Positions 46,108 through 58,139 of a stretch of DNA of 64,000 nucleotides are shown here, piece after piece. The DNA comes from Homalodisca vitripennis. Lineage: Eukaryota; Arthropoda; Insecta; Hemiptera; Cicadellidae. Every line of letters begins with the position of its first letter. Positions within the stretch are counted from its first letter, which is position 1. Position numbers and translations under genes: made by a program. Location of the stretch: contig NC_060213.1 of NCBI RefSeq assembly GCF_021130785.1, positions 97,208,501 through 97,272,500 of the forward strand, in the 5' to 3' direction. The notes beneath the pieces were generated by a model. That model saw only the letters and a list, made by a program, of their open reading frames with translations, made no database searches and was not told the origin of the DNA.

Positions 46108-46250
46108 AAAAGGATATATACATATTGGATATATATATTTTGTGTGTGTATATATATTATATATATATATATAAAATTATTATATATTATGTATATAATT
46201 ATATATATATATTATATATATATATTAATTAATTAATGTATATATATAAT
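46108..46250. repeat. Interrupted (TA)n low-complexity tract
   Basis: Nearly all A/T with TATATATA and TATATTAT alternation. Could extrude cruciforms; otherwise simple sequence. Confidence 0.8.
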
Positions 46251-47180
46251 TCACTAAGTGCTTTGTCAAATAATAATTTTAAACCAAATTAATAACCTCT
46301 CTTCTCTGAAGTATATAAGAAAATCGAAAATAACATATAAGGAAAAGTTGAGAAAAGGTATTACACAGATGCGGCCCTCATGCATTTATTTACTGGTTGC
46401 ATAATTAATTAGACTAACCAGAAAAAAGTCTGTGATTTAGCTTATCAGAATGCTGAGTTTCCTGCTATGAATTTCAGTATGGCTTAGATGACTAGCGTTT
46501 TTGTAGTATAAAAAATTATTTTGTAGCTGTACTGGACTGTTCCTTAGCAACTGAAAAATTATTAATAGCGAAATATTGTCAAGTAAATTCTACATTTCTA
46601 TTTGCGCCCAAACATACGTCCCCTGGCGTACTGGAAGATTGCTGCAAACCGGTTTTGAATACCAATTCGCATAATTTTAGCACACCAAATTTAGACGAAC
46701 ACCTCGAGCATTCGAGATATTAATGTGGTGATTACAGACACAGAATAACATCTGAGCGAGCTAGTGAGAGAGTCATAGTTGGTTTACTCTACTAAAAGTA
46801 CTAAAGTAATGTTTTCCATATAAGCACGTGATATTTATATGTTAACACGAGCTTGCATGCAAGACCCTCAGAGATAACGATACTGTGTGTGATAAAACTG
46901 ACATCTGATGTATTGGCTATTTCTTGTATAAACCTAATATTAATGTAGCGTTTTGGCGTTATGTCTCTTGAAAACTTGTGTGTGTATAATAAAACTGTTA
47001 TTGAGATGTCACCTTCAAAAATACTCTGCAAAGGCAGGCAAGAACCCAATTACTCCATATTTATTTAATTTCGGTACTTTGGTATTATCCGGTGGTCACT
47101 CTGTCCCCATCTACTATTTATTACTAGGCTATATAAGTAGGTAAATACATTCGTGCGTATTGTAAATAGAAACATTTCAA
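46251..47180. other. Intergenic stretch
   Basis: ORFs here (46801-47144, both strands) show no domain. Confidence 0.45.
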
Positions 47181-47185
47181 GTTAA

Positions 47186-47554
47186 CTTTTACGAGCGCTC
47201 ACGTGATCTGAGCTTGAATTTAGGTGCTATCTCGAGGGATGTTTTTGTTTCTTCGCCAGAAGTGGGGGGGGGGGGTGATGCCGACGTCATAGAAGCCCAC
47301 ACTGATGACCAGGGACATTTCCGGTCAGAACTTTCCCGACCTCAGATCACGTTCAGAACGTCCTGAGACGTGATCTGAGGTTGGAAAATTTGGACGATCT
47401 GAGACGTGATCTGAGGTCGGGAAAGTTCCGACCGGAAATGTCCCTGGTCATCAGTGTAGGCTTCAGTGTCGTCATCAGGCACTTCTGACGACAAAAAACA
47501 TCCCTCATGACAGTACCAAAATTCAAGCTCAGGTCACGTGAGTACTCGTAAAAG
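47186..47554. mobile_element. TTAA-flanked foldback element, 369 bp
   Basis: TTAA lies at 47182-47185 and 47555-47558. The element starts CTTTTACGAG and ends CTCGTAAAAG, and the two halves are inverted copies of each other over nearly the full 180-bp arm length (for example CACGTGATCTGAGCTTGAAT against its reverse). The centre carries several ACGTGATCTGAGG motifs in both orientations. TTAA duplication is typical of piggyBac-group MITEs. Overlapping ORFs are shadows of the palindrome. Confidence 0.85.
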
Positions 47555-47559
47555 TTAAC

Positions 47560-48224
47560 TTTAAATTCGGTACAACTTGAAACATATTCATGACAACCAT
47601 ATAATAGATAATAATTAGTAGATAGGGACAGAGTGACCTCGCGATAATGCCAATAATGCCTTAATTTCTCTACATCTTGGAAACACACCAAATTCGAATG
47701 AGTAAACAGTAGCACTTCATTTTGGAGGCGAGTATAACTTACTCTGTTGAGCATTGTGAGTAATCATTACTTTTTGACTATCTAGTTTTTGGTCTCGGCC
47801 TGATCTCGGACCGCTTGTTTCTATTCCATTATCCTTTGCGACTCTTGCCAGTTATGTAAATAGATATTATAATTCCCGCAGGATACATCATTATGAAATA
47901 TACCTGGGCCACTTAAAGGTGAGAATATGAAGAATATTATGCACCTCAAAATTGTGTGAGTGGATATCCTCAAAATTCTGCCCATCCCCCCGAGGATAGA
48001 TTTTAAGCAAAATTAGTAAAGAACACGACTCAGTTGAATTGTATAATTCAAAATTAAAGTAAATTATATAAATCTATCAGGTATCCACACAACACCCGGA
48101 CATTACCATACTAAGCTGTTTAAACTCCACAACTGCGACAGACTCCCCATTTTATAGAACGCTCCAAATTTTGATGAATTAGTATTTTTTCAAACGGTTT
48201 CCAAAAGTTTCCAACGTCGTTTCA
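47560..48224. other. Intergenic stretch
   Basis: No gene supported; the ORF 47754-47353 runs into the foldback element. Confidence 0.45.
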
Positions 48225-48545
48225 TTACGAAGAGTCGGAATCGTAATCGACCTCTTCGGTTCGTGTCATCCTATCGGTGACGGTGTGAATGGATCTGGCT
48301 TTCCGGACTTGGGTGGTCGGTGATCCTCCTGGCTCCTGGCCTGCGTGCTCGGCGACCTCCACGTCCTGCGGGCGGTCGACCATCGCCTCCCTCACCGCGC
48401 TGATGTAGTGATGTGACAGACTAGACCGGACGATGTGACCGGTGAGTGCGGCCTCAATATTGAGTGAACGGTAAAATTTCGCCAAATTTATCACTAAAAT
48501 ACTTCCACTGATAACATAACTGACACAATTTAAAACTGGTACCAT
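48225..48545 (-). CDS. Small unassigned ORF, 106 aa, possible membrane protein
   Basis: The ATG at 48545 has a good start context (TAAAATGG). The first 25 residues are hydrophobic (VPVLNCVSYVISGSILVINL), which could be a membrane anchor or signal. The rest is polar with an acidic end, DYDSDSS. The C-terminal half is CpG- and GC-rich, unlike the surrounding AT-rich DNA, which fits real coding constraint or a host exon. No family was recognised, and no intron is needed to explain it. It could be the first exon of a longer gene or chance. It is the only candidate host gene outside the 58-61 kb cluster. Confidence 0.35.
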   Translation of the reverse strand: MVPVLNCVSYVISGSILVINLAKFYRSLNIEAALTGHIVRSSLSHHYISAVREAMVDRPQDVEVAEHAGQEPGGSPTTQVRKARSIHTVTDRMTRTEEVDYDSDSS

Positions 48546-49620
48546 TTTAGTGACAGGGACCCGTGTTGTGGATTGTTGTTTATGTTTGTCTGTCTATTCC
48601 CACAACAGCTTGGCACTGGTAGGAGTGGAATTAAAACAGCTGATTCCATAGAGGGAGAAATTTGGAATATTTAAGAAATAATTTTTCATTTTGTGTATGC
48701 AGTTTACACAAACAGACACAAAATAATTAAGGGAAAATTAGAGCCCACGTGTTTCAAGTGGAGTCTCTTGGTTGTTTTTAGATTTGTTCCCTGAAAAACA
48801 TCATATGTAAACATTTGTGACTGATTTTTATAAAATAAACGATTATTTAGCTTTCAAAGCCATAAATAAATTATTCACAATCTCTATCTACACAACTAAC
48901 ATCTTATGTAATGTAAAACATTCACGAACTTCAAGTAATCTTGTTTTATTTTATTGTGGTACAAAAGTGTATTATTTAGCTTAAGCAAATGACAATCCGT
49001 TTCCCTCCTTCCACCAACCGGTAAAGAACTTGTTAAATGATATTCTTGTGCATTAATAAAATAAAAAAGGAGCTTGTTAAAAAATAAATTGCTTGTACAT
49101 TTTGTCGCGTAATACAGTCAAAACAATAATGTCATCAATATGCATCAGTAGAACATAAATATATTACGATGCTATATAGATTGCGAACAAATGTTTGAAC
49201 CTGCTTAATGGGTTATAGCCTATATGTGTACACATTAACTTGACACAGTTGGTCTGTAATAGGAGGTTTAGGGTTATTACATTTATATTTTATGTATTGC
49301 CCGCTAAAGAACAAACATCCGTATAAAACTAGAAACACCTTTATTAGGATTCAACGCGTAAAATATAAGAATGAACATTACCCAACTGGGCAAGAGGGAC
49401 TCGTTGAACTTATTCTTAAAATCAAGATAAATGAGCAAACAACAATATAATATCTTAATTGTGATACTTATTGTAAAGCACTAACTTATTAGAAGCGCTA
49501 GAAACCAATGGGCATTTTATGCGATAGTGGTGGTTTGCGGATAGTGGAAGGATGCAACTCTTTTAAAAAGTAAAAAAAAACTTATACAATAAATTATACT
49601 GGTATTTTATTATTCTTTTG
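48546..49620. other. AT-rich intergenic stretch
   Basis: Nothing supported; possible promoter region of the 48.2-48.5 kb ORF at its left end. Confidence 0.45.
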
Positions 49621-49628
49621 GTGCGATC

Positions 49629-49877
49629 CAGTGGCGTAACTAGGACTTATATTTTGGGAGGAATGGATCTGATTGATAAGCAATCGACACTGGAGGTAGG
49701 ATATGGAATAAATATAAATTTAAATAAATTAGACACGCCTAATTTAAGTAAAATATTTAACTGCTGTATTTAAAACAAGTCGTTACTGCTGTTATACGTT
49801 TATTTTGTAAAATCTTTAGACCTTTGGGGGGCGGGTTGTTTTATTCCCCCCTCGTCACCCCCTTAGTTACGCCACTG
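49629..49877. mobile_element. CAGTGGCG-type MITE, copy 2, perfect 8-bp TSD
   Basis: Starts CAGTGGCGTAACTA and ends TAGTTACGCCACTG, a perfect 14-bp TIR. GTGCGATC flanks both sides (49621-49628 and 49878-49885). 249 bp, non-coding, with a G/C-run near the right end. The 8-bp duplication points to a hAT-type transposase. Same family as 14961-15200. Confidence 0.92.
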
Positions 49878-49885
49878 GTGCGATC

Positions 49886-50179
49886 CCAACAAATGACATT
49901 GGTCTAAATCTGTATAAAATTAGAGACTAGTTTTTAAAATCAGCTTGACTACTAATAGTATGCCTATTGTTATCTTTCAGGCGGAAATAACCTTTGATGG
50001 CGATAACCGTAGTTAAACAATGAAACTTGCCGTACAGTCTTGTTACTACTTGAGATGTTTATATCACACACCCAGGAATACGCCATCCGCAACTTTTGAT
50101 ATACATTAAACATACATATGAGCACTGGCCTAGTATTTATAGTAATACAGGATGGATTGACTGAACCCTCCACCCCACA
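49886..50179. other. Short intergenic stretch
   Basis: No gene supported. Confidence 0.4.
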
Positions 50180-50261
50180 CACCTTTTAGTAATAAATATA
50201 TAATCAAATATATTAGAGAACACCTTTTAGTAATAAATATATAATCAAATATATTAGAGAT
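50180..50261 (+). repeat. Perfect 41-bp tandem duplication
   Basis: Units 50180-50220 and 50221-50261 begin CACCTTTTAGTAATAAATAT and are identical over their length except possibly the last base. Recent replication-slippage event. Confidence 0.9.
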
Positions 50262-51987
50262 TTTTCACTAGGCCGATTAATGTTTGAAGTAATTTTCTTC
50301 TAGCCTCCAAAATTGAGGGTAGTACTCAATATTTTATCTCAAAATCTCAAGACTGCCTAGGTCACTCTGTACAGTATCACTGGCGATTTGCGCGTTCAAA
50401 AGAACAGGCGTTGGTAACTGCAAATCAACAGACTTGACAATTAAATCTGTGTTAAAAATTAAACAATAGTTAAAGAAATACACGGCATATAATTACTTGA
50501 AAATCTTCATAACGAGACGTGCCGAATTGTGTGAATCTCCCAGTCAAGATGGTAATTTAATATATTTATAAAATTTTAACACTTCATTGTCAAAAACAGT
50601 ACACGTACTTATATTGTATAAAAGTTGGCCTTAACCAGACAACATGTTTCCGAGTTATGAAGTTTCAAAGTTGTAGTTAGGTTTAAAAACGTCAAAAACC
50701 GGCACTTTCATTCGTCCTTGGCAACATAAACAATGGAAGTATTTGTTTTAAATAATTTGATTCATATTAATAAACGCAGAATTAAATAAAGTACATTTTA
50801 ATGTAGATTCCTTAATTTTAGCTCTTCAAGTTAGTTTTTTGAACTCAAAATATACTTTTTGATCCGAGATTATACCAAAGTGAGAATTCTTCCCAAGAGC
50901 CTCCTTTAGTGAAACGACCTTGAATTTTTCCTCAAGAACAATACGAACTTCAAACACTTACGCTTTTATTTTTGTTAATAGACTTATAGAATATGTCCCA
51001 TTTTAACTATATTTTTAAATATTCATCCAAACGCTTTTTTGTTAAGCGCATGCGTTTTTAATATTAAAAAAGTATAAAGTATATAATTTGAGATTTTTCT
51101 GAATAACCAAAAAAATATATAAAAACTAGAATGTGTATTAGTTTATATCTTTAAAATAAGAAATATCCCATAATTCTACAACTAAAAATAAGGGCGCAAA
51201 AGTATTTTAATGGTACTAAAATCAAGATAGCCGCCAATAAAGCCTCTTAAGTATTTCGAGGAACTAAACAACTGGTAACCTTATACTAAAAAATTCAAAA
51301 ATTTTAATTTTAATTTGATTTTTTACCTATTCTGTTGTGTGCATTTTCGTATATAATACTTGCATATTTGACTTTCATTTATTACAAAAATATACGTTTT
51401 GTAAAAGAACTAGGCCTATCCAAATTGTCAACTGATACCCTACCTCTACATGAGCTATGTCCGAAGAGGAAAAACAAAAGGTCATGGTGCAAGTATCAAA
51501 GGTCTTTGCTCTTAGTAAAAAGTACACTTACATACACAGCATGTCACCAGAGTCTGTGTCTCAGATGTAAAGCCTATTTTTAGAGATCTAACAGCAAAAG
51601 TGTTTTTTAAAACAGCGAACAGCCAAACAACTAACTTTGTAAGTCTTCTTACTTTAAAAAGGTGTATGGAATGTGGACATTACCTACATCAAAGGGGATT
51701 TGTGGGCAGTGAGAGTTTTAAAACAATCGTAAGGTGGTGTAGAGAGAAACTGTGTAGTAGGCCTCCTGCAAATTGACCGATTCGTGATTTTTGAGGCCAG
51801 AAGGGCTAATGAATAGCCAAGCAACACAAAAAAGCAACAAAAACTAAAGAAAAGTCTGCTAAATAAGGTGCAGCGCACTTTTAATGTTGCTTGGACTAAA
51901 TTACGAGTTTTCATCTACAGCTGAAAATTGGTATCTTAGAATGTAAGTACACATTTCTCCTAAACAAATTGCACTATCACTGTGAAA

Positions 51988-51989
<2 letters not shown>
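50262..51989. other. AT-rich intergenic stretch
   Basis: ORFs at 51335-51583 (+) and 51914-51684 (-) have no recognisable domain. Confidence 0.45.

Positions 51990-52040
<51 letters not shown>
51990..52040 (+). repeat. (GT)n microsatellite, about 25 units
   Basis: Uninterrupted GT dinucleotide run. Confidence 0.95.
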
Positions 52041-52043
<3 letters not shown>

Positions 52044-52249
52044 ATTAGTACAAAACATTGCTAACCTATTGCAGTAATTATTTCGTTTTATTACCACAGT
52101 TATAAAAAATACACATTTCTTGTACCTACATTTAGTATAAATGCCAATATTTAAAAAAAAGCATGATAATTATTTCTTAAATAAAGAGGTAAAAAACTGG
52201 TTAATTTGTTATAACAAGGTATAAAATCTTTATGAAAACAATCTGTGTT

Positions 52250-52735
52250 ATTTTAAGAATTCCTTTTTAAAGTGTACGAGTACATAAAACGCACAAATTA
52301 AAATGCACAGCATAGGGACTACAAAGTTACTCAGTCCTACCGTACTTTTTCATACAGTAATCTAATGGTAATTCCAATCTGAACTCTTCTCTTTAATACC
52401 CAATAAAGGAAAACGTAGGAAATGTCTGATTTTAATAGCAGTTTGGCAAAGTACTTTGTCGGCAGAATAATAAAAATAAACAATGAGGCGTTTGGAGAGA
52501 TAAGAGCTCTATACTCTGTACTATGACCTTCCCACAACCAACTGCAATGGTTCGCGATATTTGTGTAAAACACTGTGTCATTTTATCACATGCCGTTTAT
52601 ACACATATTAGTAGTTAATATTGATTGATAACAGTGTACATCACTGAAAAGGTGCATCTATGGAAAGATTGCAAGTAATTTACTTTAGTTGTACTGAAAT
52701 ATGAAACAATTTGTACTAAGATCAACTAGGTAAAA
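52250..52735 (+). repeat. Local duplication B, copy 1 (uninterrupted)
   Basis: Direct repeat of 54780-55700: ACTACAAAGTTACTCAGTCC, TCTTCTCTTTA, AATAAAGGAAAACGT, GTTTGGAGAGATAAGAGCTC, and GGTTCGCGATATTTGTGT. It lacks the 449-bp insert seen in copy 2. Confidence 0.82.
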
Positions 52736-52744
52736 TACCCTTAG

Positions 52745-53705
52745 TGCCGTCCCTAAATTACGTAACACCAAGGGGGGGGGGTTTCGGCAGCGTACGCAAC
52801 GTTACAGGGTAGTTACGTTCTACGCAGCATTGCGTAACAAGTAAATCTCAATCATTAATTACTTAAATTCGTTAAAAAAAAGTGCTCAGTTCCTCCCAAA
52901 GATTTTAGAGTTAGTATTATATTTTCCTCCCAAAAAGCAAACGTAAATAAGTCTGACCCCACCATCTAAATAAATACCTAAATGAAATCTCTTGGTGCCA
53001 AGCTTTTATCACCGAGGATTGTAACGTTTGAGCCACGTTGACAATATTTGATAAGAACTTTGTTTGGAGAAACTGCCTCCCTCACTCACACGCTCTGTTA
53101 TAGAGCCAATACTATATGGACCGGAATGTACATACCGACAGACGCGTTAAGCGTTAACCAAGCGCCCCGTAACTTCGGCGTGCAGGATTTCTTTTGGGAG
53201 GGGGTTTAAGCAGAGGGAACCTTCAAAGGTTCCGGCGTCCCGGTTATGTGGGATTGTGTTACCGCACTAAACCACTCTGCTGCCACGTCATATCGTGGTC
53301 GTACAGCACCTGGACCCTAGGTCCACCTGGACCCTAAGTCCACTGGCTGTACAGGAAGTACTGAAACATAATATTTAGCATACCCTATTTAGGGAGCGCG
53401 GTATGTGCTTAAATTCCGCGTATCTGACAGCACAAGCCGAATTCTACCAGAATATAGGCGCTCCTTGCGGTTTAAATAGTTAATTTTAAATTTCAAAAAT
53501 CCACAAACCAATACGAAACAGCATACAGTTCAAAACTAAAATTCTTTTTATTATGTCGTAGTTTTTAGAATAACATAAATTGCGGGGGATTTGATGTCAG
53601 CGTTACGTAAATATTGAGGGGGCTAATTGTTACCGTTATAAGAGGGAGAAAGGGGTCTGAAAAATCCGAATTTAGGGTTACGTAATTAAGGGATTGTTCC
53701 TTGCA
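52745..53705. mobile_element. Putative TIR element (CCCTAAATTACGTAAC ends)
   Basis: Left end GTCCCTAAATTACGTAAC and the reverse of the right end AATCCCTTAATTACGTAAC form imperfect TIRs. The interior is CpG-rich relative to the flanks, with TGGACCCTAGGTCCA-type palindromes near 53312-53345. A stretch near 53210-53290 on minus is weakly tRNA-like (GCAGAGTGGTTTAGTGCGG). No ORF. No clear target duplication. Confidence 0.55.
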
Positions 53706-54779
53706 AGTCAGTACAAGAATATCCTGCGCTATTATAAACTCTAGTTCAGTATAATAATATCACATACATCGATATCATACTAATATCAGGATATCTTTGA
53801 CATTTCGGACGACCCACATTGTATTCACTGAATCTTCAGTTAGAACTAACACTAACTAACATTTCAATTTGAACCGACTTACGCAAGCAGGTATTGCTAA
53901 CCTTTGCCACCTTCTTGATTTCCTCAATTTGTGACATCTACAAAAAATGTTTTTCCAGTAGCGAACGGTCTTATTGGTGGACTTCATCAAGAGTTTATTA
54001 ATTCAACTATTATGCGTAACACTAAAATTGTGATAGGTTATCACAGCCACGCAAGTACAGTCACACTTACATACCGCATTTACTGACAGATGAAATTAAA
54101 TATTTATATTAGTTACATAATTAATTACATAAGCAAAGCTGTCACAAGTACAACTACACCGTGTTTGCGTAATAAAATGTACACCACAAGATTATTTAAC
54201 AAGCATGGTTTTATTCCATCGGGGGATGAAAATGCATTTCGAAGTTATTTTGTATAACAGTATTGTATTCTTGTTTTATTGCTGAGCGTTAGCGAATCAC
54301 TCAGCGGGCTGGAAAACTAGTCCTCTCTGTCAATTTGTCTATCATCAGGATGTCTCGAAAAGAATCTTCCTGTAGACTTTAAACAGGAGTTTTATATGAA
54401 ACTTCATTTTGACATAGGAAAAATCGATATCGATGATGGTGCATATTCCTCCATGGGATACATAACCTATTCAAATAAGCTACTTTGAAAGGATTTCCAG
54501 TTTTTATGAATTATCTTTTGTTACTTCTAACTCTTATTTCATTTTCTGCTACGTGATTTACTTGTATATATTTTAATAATCAAAATCAATAAAAACATGC
54601 TCCTTAAAAGTACTCGATTGACCAGAAATTGAACAGAACATCTCACTCGCCGGGCGAATATGCTACGATCACAACAATAGTATCGATTTTGGAATCATTA
54701 CTGATCGTTTTTACCTGGAGATTACGTAACTGAAGAAAAAAAGCATTAATGCAACAAGTAACAATAACTAAAATATTAC
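53706..54779. other. Intergenic stretch
   Basis: No gene supported. GCTGAGCGTTAGCGAA near 54281 is a fragment of an interspersed repeat also seen (inverted) near 56101 and 56277. Confidence 0.45.
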
Positions 54780-55700
54780 GTATTAATATTTATTGTGTTA
54801 CTTTAAGAACTTTTTTTAAGTGTACGCATAGTTTTACATGCGCAGCATAGGAACTACAAAGTCACTCAATCCTAGTGTACTTTTTTCATACAGAAATCGA
54901 ATAGTAATCCCAGTCTGACCTCTTCTCTTTAGTTGATAATAAAGGAAAACGTGGGAAATATAAGGTTTTAATGGCAGTTTGGCTATACTGTGTATAATGG
55001 AACTTTGTCAAAAGATTTGTAAAGATAAACAATAAAACGTTTGGAGAAATAAGAGCTCTACAGAGTTCCAATGAGGGCCATGTCTCGTCACAGTAAGTCT
55101 GCTCTAAATCAGCTATTTATTATAAGATTTAAATAATTTGTGTGTCGTTAGAATTGAGATAAAATCCTCTTAAGACTTGTTTTCCTGTAATTCTTGAGGA
55201 AAATTACAGGTTCTTAAGATATTTAAAGTTTACAAGTTTTAATAGCGGCTATTTTCAAAATACTACATATAATTTAGTGACATTTTTTCAGTAACTGGCC
55301 TTGTTATTATAAAAATTTGAGTCAAATTTGGTATAATTTAATTTATTAGATTTTAAGATAGCCTATTTATTTTTTTATAAAAAAAAACATACAGACAGAC
55401 AGATGGGAAACTAAGTATCGGAGACCCAAGTTCATATGGTGAAATATGTTGGTCTTTACCTGAGCAATAACATGGTATACCTCTATCTAGAGAGTTACGG
55501 GACACCCTGTATACTCTGTACTTTGACCTTGCCATAACCTACCGCAATTGTTCGAGATATTTGTGTACAAATCAGTTATAATTCATGGTTTATCAAGTAT
55601 TATTAAATATTAATTATTATATATCGTTAAAAGAAGGTTATCTATGGAAAACTTACAAGTAATTTACTTTAGGTGAACTAAATTATTACAAAACTGCACT
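54780..55700 (+). repeat. Local duplication B, copy 2, with a TA-flanked insert
   Basis: Matches 52250-52735 on both sides of an inserted block at 55061-55509. Together the copies define the insertion exactly. Confidence 0.82.
55061..55509. mobile_element. TA-flanked insert, mariner/Tc1-like MITE
   Basis: Absent from duplication copy 1. TA flanks both sides (55059-55060 and 55510-55511). Starts CAGAGTTCCAATGAGGG and ends GTTACGGGACACCCTG; the inverse ends both begin CAGnGT but otherwise match poorly. Ends in ACACCCTGTA are common for insect mariner-like MITEs. 449 bp, non-coding. Confidence 0.75.
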
Positions 55701-55899
55701 AAGATGAACTAACAAAAATACAAGTGAAAACAATACAATGAAATGAATAAACATATATTTCCGTTGGCTTCCAGACGGACAGTAGTCGTTAAGAGTAATC
55801 TTTAACGGAAATTCCCATCAAATCCTCCCACTGCCTTCGGCTGTATCTGCGTTATCTATCCCTACGGAACTTTTACGAAACGAAGTTGATAAGCTTAAA

Positions 55900-57340
55900 T
55901 TATTAACATAATTATCCATTAAAAATGTTTCCGGCAATGTTTTTTTTTTTTACTGTTTACTAATTAGTAACATTTAAATACATTCCCATTTCAAGCTTTA
56001 ATAATTAATTACTAACAAAAAAGTTGTACGTACGCTGCAGCAAAATTATAACTTACTTAACAGCTCATTTCGTTCTCAAGATATCTTGCGGACAAGTAGG
56101 CTTCGCTAACGCTCAGCCAAAACCCATAAAGGAACATGCATCGTTGTTGACGTTCCCTGTATAGAAATGAATCTTGATGCAAATTTTCAAGTATGTAACT
56201 TTATTTGTTCTAATTGTAACGTAGGGTCAGAAAGACGTACTGAAAAAGTATTTTGCCAGCCTCCTGAGTGATTGTCTTCGCTAACGCTCAGCTAATTACA
56301 CGTTTTGTTATATGTTATTCAAGTTAATGTTACCCAAAACATGGTAATTTTTGTTTTGTTATACCAGATTAGCCAAATATAGAAATAACTATCTGAACAC
56401 AAAGTTAAACAAAAGATTTTAAAAGTATTGATGTGTTTTATTTGTTCTCAAATTAAAATTAAATGTAATATTCGCAATGCGTTTAGAAGTGCGGGAGAAG
56501 TGGAAGTTCGGTTTTGAAAAATTTAAGAGCTGACTGAGATCATAGCCATTATAGAACAATTGACGTAAAGAAGTAATTTTAACTCATCAAATCGATTGCA
56601 TCAAGTCGATTCAGTGATTAATGGACGGGAATTCGTTGTTTATAGGCGAACAACGATGCAGCGATGTCGGTTACGGAAATAGTACGGTTAACAGATTTGT
56701 TGACTTAGGGCGCGTGACGTCAGCAGAGGATTATACAATCAGGATACGTAACCCCAGACAAGTCTATTGCGATTGCTTCCAAGAGTTCCATTTCTACGTC
56801 TTGATCGAACCGTAAGTTAGTTTTTCAAAACAGTTTAATATGCTTTCAAGGTGCATGGCTGAGCATTGGCGAAGCGTATTACTCAAGAGGCTGAAAAAAG
56901 CATTTCTGTCTGTTTCTCTCAAGAACACATTAACCTATAAACCTATGTTGTAGTAAGTTTCATTTGCATATAGGCTAAGCACCATTGAGTTCTATGATGG
57001 CAACAAAAGACATAATGGCATTTGGCTGAGAGTTAGCGAACATTCTTATAATGGTCTTACGTGTAACCATGATGGCAATGAAATGATCACAGGATAAATA
57101 AATTTAGAAACAATCTAAGTACGATTATATGCCATTTCTACATGTGACATAGTAAGATATCTAAATGAGATGAGCCTATAATCACATGAGTGCCATACAC
57201 CATACTGAAACTCAGTGTTTCCTATATAGAAATGAAGCTTCTTGCTGAATTTTAAGTCTATAGGTTAATTCATTTTGACATGTCTTACGGACAGACATAC
57301 ATACAGACAGAAATAAGTATTTTTAGTCCCTCGTGCTATT
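55900..57340 (+). repeat. Cluster of interspersed-repeat copies (GTATAGAAATGAA family)
   Basis: Three diverged copies (ending near 56110, 56290 and 57310) share 'tATAGAAATGAAtCTTgatGCAAATTTTcAAG', a line of TTCATTT..CTCAAGATATCTTGCGGACA and (CAGA)n ends, often followed by TTCGCTAACGCTCAGC. The ORF 56621-56815 inside has no recognised domain. Class unknown. Confidence 0.55.
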
Positions 57341-57609
57341 AAAGTACTTAAAAATTCCCTGCAATTGAGTAATTCCCTAAAAACGTATTTGTTTTAATTT
57401 CATTTTATTTAGACCATTTTTATTTTTTTTATTTGTACTAGTATTACGTTTTGTAAAAATTAAAAAAAGCATGATTTTTTATTAAATTTTAATTATTGTG
57501 TACCATTTTAACGAAACATGAGTTGTATTATTAGTATTTTAGGCTTCCGAAACAAATTGAATTATATGCCATAGTTAGCATAAGAACTCCAATTTTCAAA
57601 TATAACAGG

Positions 57610-57755
57610 ATGAAAAGATTTCGGACATTTGCCATCGTTATGGTTACAAAAGGTATAACACGACGTTTCGAGGATTGGAATCTATCCTCTTCGTCAGGTG
57701 AGGGACCTTCATTTTGTACCCATAACGATGGAAAATGTCTGAAATCCTTTTGACC
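57610..57755. mobile_element. Foldback family F, copy 4
   Basis: The left arm AAAAGATTTCGGACATTTGC through CTTCGTCAGG is almost identical to the consensus. A short right arm (ATAACGATGGAAAATGTCTG, AAATCCTTTT) follows directly, so the centre and half of the right arm are deleted. Confidence 0.8.
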
Positions 57756-58139
57756 ACTATTATTTTTACCTTAAACTTTACTTCGATCATTTAACTAAGA
57801 ATATGTTGCAAGCATGTTCAAATTTATCAATAAAGCCTTCCACATCTCTGTAGTTGAAAACATAAGCGTAGATTAGAAATCATATAAATAAATTTTTATT
57901 CCAAATACCTGGATTTCCCTACATTTCCGTTGTTCTTGGGTTTTAGAATTTAAAAGAATTAAAGACTAGTCGTGGAAAATTAAATTAAAAAATAACATGT
58001 GTTTTAGTACTTTTTGTAAAATTGCTTCAAAAACATTGATTATCAACCATTGTGGCGTGTAGGCCACAAAACTATTCTGTAATACTATACTCTTCGACGA
58101 CTTCACTCTAGATCGTTTATGAAAATCTAATAACATACA
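57756..58139. other. AT-rich intergenic stretch
   Basis: No gene supported. Composition changes sharply at about 58140, where GC-richer sequence linked to the right-hand cluster begins. Confidence 0.45.

Noticed and set aside
47353..47754. 133-aa minus-strand ORF
   Set aside because: About half is the palindromic arm of the foldback element; the repeated SRLRS-type residues reflect the inverted repeat.
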